Positions 56,879 through 64,000 of a stretch of 64,000 nucleotides of DNA are shown in pieces; the stretch's first letter is position 1; every line of letters starts with the position of its first letter. The position numbers and the translations under genes are program-made. The notes beneath the pieces are model-generated. The model saw nothing but the letters and a program-made list of their open reading frames with translations. It searched no databases and was not told the DNA's origin. Source of the stretch: Ilex aquifolium (Eukaryota > Streptophyta > Magnoliopsida > Aquifoliales > Aquifoliaceae). The stretch spans positions 21,128,460-21,192,459 of the forward strand of contig OX637409.1 of the NCBI GenBank assembly GCA_951799425.1, read 5' to 3'.

Positions 56879-57541
56879 TGATGATATAAAAAATTATAGT
56901 TCAGATTAAACACACAGCAGTTTGATATAGTCGATATTTACTCAGAAATTTATCTGACCTAAAGGACACAACTTTAACTCATTCAAGAAGGCAATGTAAC
57001 TCAGACCTAGCTAGGACAACTGGAGAATCGTCGTGAGGAGGAGAAGTGGGGCTATGAAGTTTACCTTGGACATTAAGCCTATGCCTCAGAGAATGTCACC
57101 TCACTGTTTTTAGAAGCTCACATGGTGCTCAAGAAGATTGCCTCTAACGGTTAAATATACCCCAATGATTTTAACAGATTTGGGGGACAATAACCCTTAT
57201 CCTTGTATAAATAGGAGGGATTGAAACCTTCTTGTATTCGTCTTCTTCTTCCTCAAATAATAGACAACAAAAAGAGTAAGAGGTTCTATTATAGTAGATT
57301 AGGCAAGTTCTTCAACTGGTAAACTATTCATTTACCTTGTGTTATCTATTCTTTTGTTGAGTTATTCTATCACACACACCATACGCTAAAAACTGAGTTC
57401 ACGCAATTACCCCCACTCTTAATAAGTGTTTAAGAGACTCTCTTTCGCTTCACCTGCGACTCACTCACTTTTTAGTCTTCTACATAACTCACAATTCGTT
57501 TGGTTAGAACTGCTCATACTTTTTAATTATTCACACCATCA
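56879..57541 (+). mobile_element. Solo LTR, TGATG...CATCA family (663 bp)
   Basis: TGATGATATAAAAAATTATA at the left and TTCACACCATCA at the right, flanked by ATATA at 56874-56878 and 57542-57546. A TATA box (TTGTATAAATAGGAGG) lies near 57202-57217 and a CT-rich leader-like stretch follows. The ATATA duplication is low complexity, so it is weaker evidence than that of the solo LTR at 24696. Confidence 0.65.
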
Positions 57542-57546
57542 ATATA

Positions 57547-60249
57547 TATAACTAAGAGTGGAGCTAGGGAATATCTCTCCTACAAGGCTACTACGTTTTT
57601 AAGTTTGAAATTTTAGGTCCGGTATTCATTGGTATTTGTTTTTTGCTTGCCCACTGCATTTTTTTTTTTTAGCTCTTCCCCTGCCCGGTTGATGAAACAA
57701 CCCATGTTCCAAAACCCCCCCAAACCCACCTATCAAACAGCTCCTTAAACTCATGTTTGATAACTATGCATGTAGTCTAGGGTTTGAAATCTGGCCCGAT
57801 CATGAAACCCATGGGGGGTGGGTTTCATATGTGGGTTTGGGAGTTTCTCATTAAAATGACATTTATACTCCTCATATATCCATACCCATGTTTAGATTAA
57901 ATTAGTTAAGGGGCACAAAAGTCATTTACATACAAATATATTATCATAATAGTCATATATCCCTGCGCATACCAAACATGGGTATGAAGAGCATTAAATG
58001 TTGAATCTCATCTTTATGTTTGGAAGGATTTGGATAAGCCAATCCAAACCCCTCCCAAAAAATATACCAAACGTGTCCTAAATGTACGATACCCTTATCC
58101 GGACTGGATTATCTGTACTCAAGAGTGTTCTCTGTACCGATAGCTCCTGCAAATGATGGTTATGCAATATGACTAAACCTTGGTGTTCAAAGATTCTTTT
58201 TTTTTTTAACAGTTCTTCTTTTTGCTTATGTGCTGTGTAAATGATGGGAAAAGGAAAACAATGATGTTGTTCTCAAGCTAAATCAACCCAGCTCCAACGA
58301 TCATGAGGGGTTTATTTGTTAAGGGCCCAATCGTTTGTTTTTGCAGCACCCCATCAAATAACTTTAGGGCGTAATTGTTACAATTGAATTTTTTTTTTAG
58401 GGGGGGGGTTTGTTCAACTAAAAAAATAGAAATTGCCGCATTAGTAGGGTAGGGGGGGAGGGGCAGTTGGGCTGCCTTTTCAATCAATTTTTGACTGCTC
58501 AGTGTCGCTATTGATACTAGTTGTAAGGAGTTCCGATCTCTGACTTACGTTTGGACATCATTTCACTTTCATAAAAGGAATCAGTGCACCGCAAGACTCG
58601 ATAAGTTGCTCCCTCGCCTTGCAGTGGGTACATCAGTCTTTTAAGTGAAATTATTTCTTAAGACGACTCCTCTTATTCTACAATAATTCAAACACTCTTA
58701 TTAAATATACTTTTTCCAAATCTAACTCGAATTTTAGAATATGACATAAATTCAGGAGGTGTCGGTAAAATTTATTCTATTTTTTACTATTAATAAATGA
58801 ATTTTATTAATATTAAATGATGAATACTGTGCCATGTCAATAGAGATTTAGTATAATAATTTGATAAGCATAAATGTATTAAATTAAATAACTTTTCTAC
58901 AACTTCCAATTTAATTTTGATATGAATTGACGACCCACCTAAAAATAGAGAGGGAGTAGAGCCTATATATTCGGTTCTGGCCCCACCGTTCCTTGTCCAA
59001 AGGACTCTCTATTTTTTCTCCGTTGATGGGACCCACATTGCCATAACATGATCACGGACCCACACGGTTTTTAACCAAAAGTAGGTTCTATTTATTTATT
59101 TTTGGTTCCCACTCGACAGCCATTAGCCGTTGGAACCCTTCTAACTATGGTGCTCCATATAATATACAAAACTTCTAACCCTACACAATCATAGTTTATG
59201 TGTAGAGATTCTATTTCATTGTTTTTTGGTTTAAAGCTCATACATATTCAGACTAATTTACGTATATTTCAACTAATTTCTTATCTGATTCGGTTAAAGA
59301 CAGTTCATCCACATCGAGACTAGGGTGTTCATGAGAGATAAATTCCTCGTGACATAGTTTTAAGAAATTATCAAGATTCGAATTTAAAATATTTGCGTCT
59401 ACAATTCATCACTGTTATCACTCGAGTTAACTCCGTATTGCACTGTTCTCAATAAATTCTTGGTCTTTGTTTGCGATTATATTGACATATTTAAATATTT
59501 TTGGTAGCCCACAGATAATTTGATGAATTAGATTTATCCTTGTGGTTGTTTGAAACGTGTTCGAGTTTAAAGTAGAAAGAATCTTTTAAGTCTTGGACCC
59601 ACTTTAGGAAAATTGCCAAAAGAGAGTCTTTTTGCAAATCTCATCTATCTAAATCCACCCTGCCCAAATGCTACTATAGGCATTGATAAAGTGTTTGGAA
59701 TCGAGAAGTATGAACTGTGAGAGCTGAGTGATGAACTCTGTGCAAAATGGGTGAGCTATGGGTTTGTAAAGAGAGTAACAACAAGCTAGACATGGTTCAT
59801 TAAGTTGAATGAACAGATAAACTAATTTACTGTAATAGAATCTCTTATTCCTCTAGTTCATATTACTTGATGAAGAAGTCGGTTACACTCTTAAAGATAC
59901 ATTTGTCTATGTCTGGACAAGGCAAGAGTCTACCCAGTTATATAGAAGTAATGTGGTTATCAAGTAATGATGGTATAAAAGAGAAACTCTCTTTCCTAGG
60001 TATGAAATAACATTTTAAAATTTGTGACATAACATTCTAGAGATGATAACTTCTTGTGAAAAGATAAAATTGGTTAGTTTCCACGTGAGAGGACTTTTTT
60101 TTAACAAAGAAGTCTATCATTTTTCTGTGGTTAGACATTGGTGGGTCCAGTTACGGTGCCAACATTAAAATAACTTTTTGTATTTTATTGTTTGAGTAAT
60201 AAAATTTAACTCTTGTAAATTTATTTTTTTATTTTATATTATTTTATCA
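57547..60249. other. Intergenic DNA, 2.7 kb
   Basis: 57640-58085 is probably a decayed DNA-transposon relative (words such as ATACCAAACATGGGTATG and TACCAAACGTGTCC), but no end pair could be fixed. G- and T-homopolymer runs occur near 58390-58460. No gene recognised. Confidence 0.4.
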
Positions 60250-62340
60250 CTAGTAATTACCCGTGCCTGAAGGCATTACGTTACCCGTAAAAAATTATAA
60301 ATATTTTTTTATAAATAAAGGCAATGTATAATACAATTTCAACAATACAACGATCAAATTGATATTATTCAACCTGTATGCAGAACATATATAATCAAAC
60401 ATTTATATAACGAAAGTCACGCTATAACTACTGTAACATATTAATTCAAAAATCTGAAAAAATATAATTATTATTGATCAAACATTCACAATTTTAAAAT
60501 TTTTAATAAATTTTATCTCAAATTTCAAAAAAATATAACTATTTGTTTTTCTATAGGTTTCTACCTAAAATTCATAACATTATCTCTGTATTATTTTTCC
60601 AATGTGAGTTCGTGTAACTTTTGTGAGGAAAACATCCAAAAGTTTCTCGTGAATTCTCGTAAATGTAAAAAATTTTGTTGATAAATTAAAATTAGTTTTC
60701 ATTTGAGTTCAACTTAAATATGCGTAAAATTCAATCCAATTTAAATTTGGGTGGGGCTATTCCCACCCCACATCTCCATTCTCACTCCATTTAATTTTTT
60801 ACTATCAAACTATAAAGTCCATTGTCCACCCCCTTCTATACCCATCTCATTAGTAATTAAGTCCACCCCATGCTACATACACCACGTTTAATAAGTAAAT
60901 TCATCTTATATTTTGTCATAATTAAGATTTCATTCTTTATTTCATCTCATGCACTCATAAAAATACTTTTTTAATATGAATTTTTCTAGTGAGATGCATG
61001 TTAGTATTATTTCTCAATTTAATTATATGTTTGATTCCCTGTTTATTGTATGTATTTTCATTATTTTCGGTATGTTTTGATATCTCAGTCAAGTTTAATA
61101 ATTTTTATTTAGAATTTATATGTGTGTGTGTATATATATGCTTTCAGATTATTTATTATTTTTTTATCTTGTTTAGGTTTTGCATCTATACTTGTTATTT
61201 TTTTTCTTGTTCGATTTTGTGTTTGTACTTGATACTTTTTTTTTTCATTTCCAGTTTTGCGTCTTGTGATTTTGTGTTTTTTTGGTTTTGCTTGTTCCTT
61301 TAATCTTTGCTTGATTTTTTTTCCTTCTTGTTTCGGTTTGCTTATTTCTTTCTTTTCTTTATTTCGTTATTTTCTTTTTAAAATGTAGCATGAAGTGAGT
61401 ATAGAAAGAGTAGACTTAGTAGTTTGATAATAAAAAATTAAATGTGGTGAGAATGGAGATTTGAGGGTGATAATACCCTTTAAGTTTAAGCAAGAATTTA
61501 TACTTTATACTTGACAGTCAAATTTAACTCAATTCGAGTCTTAATCATAGTTAGATCAAACCAATAATTGAATTTAAGTTTGACTCAATTAACACTTCTT
61601 TCTTAAACCTACAAACTAATTCTTATCTATTACCATTCACTGTAATGCCAAAACTTTTTTTTTTTAATTTGGTTATTTTTTATTACTTTTACAGTCAATT
61701 TCAATTTGACTTCAACTTGAATATTCGTAAAATTCAAGCAAAGTTAAGTTTAAGTAAGAATATATATACTTTATACTCGACAATTAAATTTAGCTCAATT
61801 CAAATCCTAATCATAATCACTTCGAACTGATAATTGAGTAAAATGAAATTTGGAGGAATTTTGATCGTTTGATGAATAATCTTAAAACAATATGAGTCAT
61901 GAAAAGTTCAAGACAAATAATGCTAGCTCCCTTAGTATATAGGTATATCCCATTACATATATATTATTCGCATATTATACCATTCAAATATTATAGTATT
62001 TTTATTTTAATACAAAATATGATCTATATTATAGTCATTCGATTCGTTTTGACGCAAAAAAATCTGTATTTAAGGTCTATTTGTTTATTTAAAATTTTTA
62101 AAAATAATCTTTAATTAGAATCATAATTAACGACATAATTAATGTGTAGTATGTGATAGAGAGAGATAGAGAGTTATAAGAAATATAGGAGTATTAGAAT
62201 TGTAGAAGGAATGAAAGTATTGCTCAAAAAATTGGGGGGAGAGAAAAATTTGTATTAGGACCGTCAGATCAATATTTTTCAAGCTATTTGAGCCGCGAAA
62301 AGCTAAAGACAAAGAAATCTAGCTACTTTATTATATATAT
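60250..62340 (-). mobile_element. Non-autonomous Helitron (2.1 kb) carrying a nested MITE
   Basis: On the minus strand it starts near TATATAATAAAGTAGCTAGA with GCGGCTCAAATAG and ATTGATCTGACGGTCCTAAT. It ends with a TGCCTtcAGGCA hairpin, CGGGTAATTA and CTAG/T at 60250-60253. The 5' 220 bp align with the fragment at 27903. The interior is AT-rich and includes a local duplication interrupted by the MITE at 60749-61478. No Rep/helicase seen. The 5' edge is uncertain by several bases because of a TA run. Confidence 0.7.
60749..61478. mobile_element. Mutator-like MITE (730 bp) with 9-bp duplication
   Basis: Ends GGGTGGGGCTATTCCCACCC and, inverted, GGGTATTATCACCC, then both continue with ATCTCCATTCTCACC and (T/C)ATTTAATTTTTTA(C/T)TATCAAAC. 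Flanks are TTTAAATTT (60740-60748) and TTTAAGTTT (61479-61487), a 9-bp duplication with one mismatch. A related uninterrupted sequence at about 61690-61840 (TTCAAGCAAAGTTAAGTTTA) represents the empty site. The interior is T-rich and non-coding. Confidence 0.8.
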
Positions 62341-62394
62341 TTTTATAATTAATAAATCCAAATCAATCAAATTTTAGTATTTTTGTCACATTTT

Positions 62395-62530
62395 TTGGGT
62401 GTCAGGGAGAGAGATGTATCTCTCATGATTATCTTAATTTCGGCGTGAATGATCTGTCTTTTCTCAAATCGACGAAGATATTCATCAAAATACGTATAAG
62501 CTAATTCGAACATCCTCCCCATTGAAAAAA
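62395..62530 (+). mobile_element. SINE 3' fragment (family of 15575)
   Basis: CTCATGATTATCTTAATTTC, GTGAATGATCTGTC and TAATTCGAACATCC followed by an A-run match the second half of the SINE at 15575-15774. The tRNA-like head is missing. Confidence 0.6.
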
Positions 62531-63655
62531 AAGAAGAAAAGAAAACTGCAAAAACAAGTTGGTGTTGTAGACCTGTGTGAGAATGAAGGGCACATGCAGG
62601 CATTGCCGGAGTCAAATTAAATGGCTTGACCTCATGTTGCTATCCTATTTCACATAACGAAACCTTTTTTCTCCGATGCATAGAAAATAAGAAGTCTATG
62701 GGAGTAAACACTAAAATATGCTGAAATAATCGACTCAAACCTAAATATTTTATAAAAAAAAAAAAAAAAAACACTAAAATATTAAAAAATTATTTCTTAT
62801 TGGAATAAATTTATGTTGTCTAAACCAAATTCAAAACGAATATTATTTATTTATTTGGAGCCCTTGTCAACTAACTAAGTGGGTGTATTTTATTTTTATT
62901 TTTTTTAATATGTCGTCCCTATCATTGTTGATTGGGTATGTATCTTATTTCAATTGAGGGGGGTACCCATGTCTAATAACTCTAAACAAAACATGTCGGA
63001 GTAGTTATCGGAAACTACACATTATTGATTGGAACACAATTTTTTAAGAAAAGAACAAAAAAATTCTCTCGAATTTCTATGCAAAAAGTAAAAGAATCCT
63101 ACCTAATTCCCATTACAAGTTATTTTAATACGACTTTATTAGTTATATGGTATGTGTCAATGAACTCGGCTACAGGGTTCTTTAGAGGACTGTTTCATCG
63201 ATCAATTGAACTAATGTTGTAATTATTTAATCAAAATAGCTATCATACCGCTTATTAAAAATCAGATCTACATTCACATACCAGAATGCTACCCTAGGTT
63301 ATTATTATTAGACTATCCATACAAAAAGAAAGAAAAAAACTTGAAATTGTTCTGAGATAAACAACCAATCTTTTTTTTGGGGAAAATATGATAGTTTTAG
63401 AATTTTTTTTTTCAGTAAGTAATACGAGAACTTTTCAAGGGTCATCCAACTTAGTATTACTCTCGTCAAAACACGTTTAACTGCAAAATTCTGATGGAAT
63501 TCAGTGCGGTAGTGCTAGTATGATCACACCCAATGGTTTTAGAAGTCAGGTCTATAAGATGGACAGCTATCAAAGTCTGAAAAAAATACCTTGCTGTACC
63601 ACACTAGAAGAATCCAATCTGGAATTGGAGAGGATTCACAAGTAGCCAAACACAC
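62531..63655. other. Intergenic DNA
   Basis: No gene called. A 65-residue frame at 63025-63222 (ending GFFRGLFHRSIELML) is unrecognised. Homopolymer A-runs occur near 62754-62771. Confidence 0.4.
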
Positions 63656-64000
63656 CCTTAGGGGAGAGAGAGAGAGAGAGAGAGAGAGAATGTCATTGGT
63701 GCAAAACATACCAGTATACAAAAGTTGTCTTTACTCTCCCGCGTTTGGCGCTGAAATGGGAATGCCTCTGTCGCGCTTAGTATGTGCATAGAGCCATGGA
63801 CTGTGTGGCAATAGGACTGACTTTTGTTAGTCAGATCAGATATTATGAAAGAGCATAGGATTATCCAACCCCCTCAAGGCTCAAGAAAAAAATAAATAAC
63901 CACACACTAGAGGCAGTAAAGAAAACAGTAGCCAAAAGGTAATCCTCCTAATTATAAGGGCCACAACCACCACTACTCACTTCATTAACCTCTCTCTCTC
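63656..64000. other. Right edge: GA microsatellite and possible upstream region of a gene outside the window
   Basis: A GA run lies at about 63664-63688. The last 100 bp (AATTATAAGGGCCAC, then CT-rich sequence to the edge) resemble a core promoter and leader of a plus-strand gene beginning beyond 64000. This is a guess from composition only. Confidence 0.25.

Noticed and set aside
63025-63222. A 65-residue frame that looked as if it could be organelle-derived
   Set aside because: I could not match it to any plastid or mitochondrial gene that I know, so no transfer is claimed.

Overview
The window looks like nuclear DNA of a flowering plant, most likely a eudicot. Genes are sparse and split by introns, intergenic DNA is AT-rich, and most of the sequence is transposable elements (LTR retrotransposons, Helitrons, MITEs, fold-back elements, SINEs). 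I cannot name the species. I see no rRNA genes, tRNA genes, CRISPR arrays or bacterial features.

Four protein-coding genes can be supported, all apparently intact. (1) 4112-6060, + strand, four exons: a 301-residue group III-A xyloglucan endotransglucosylase/hydrolase (XTH31/32-like). (2) 12464-14309, - strand, three exons: a 455-residue GT47 exostosin-family glycosyltransferase closely resembling FRA8/IRX7/F8H of glucuronoxylan synthesis. (3) 44431-46200, + strand, one exon: a 589-residue nodulin-like/NFD4-like major facilitator protein. (4) 49113-55792, + strand, twelve exons: a 462-residue protein that I tentatively assign to the plant CANIN/ASAP1 (NSE6-like, SMC5/6-associated) family. Genes 1 and 2 both act on the hemicellulose of the cell wall and converge tail to tail, but nothing else in the sequence links them.

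Layout. 1-2952: a truncated gypsy-type element on the - strand, with LTR, primer-binding site, gag, a long array of hairpin-forming 40- and 27-bp repeats, and the start of an antisense ORF. 3-6 kb: XTH gene. 6.6-12 kb: MITE, long fold-back element, SINE, AT-rich DNA. 12.4-14.7 kb: IRX7-like gene. 15.5-25.3 kb: SINEs, a complete non-autonomous LTR element (16155-21899) with a decayed antisense gene, and a solo LTR (24696-25282). 25.8-31.8 kb: a cluster of Helitrons, one with a 1-kb GGT-rich expansion. 32.6-33.4 kb: fold-back element. 33727-40609: a young, apparently non-coding LTR retrotransposon with intact target-site duplications. 42-44.1 kb: hAT MITE, then a Helitron ending about 320 bp upstream of the transporter gene. 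44.4-46.2 kb: transporter. 47.1-48.1 kb: fold-back element. 49.1-55.8 kb: CANIN-like gene. 56.9-57.5 kb: solo LTR. 60.2-62.3 kb: Helitron carrying a MITE with a 9-bp duplication.

The most unusual material is the LTR family with ends TGATG...CATCA. Four loci (2.4, 16-22, 24.7 and 56.9 kb) have similar LTRs. Two of them share a plan of LTR, optional gag, hairpin repeat array and antisense multi-exon ORF. Also notable are a decayed copy of exon 1 inside intron 1 of the CANIN-like gene and Helitron copies with an expanded GGT/CCA core.
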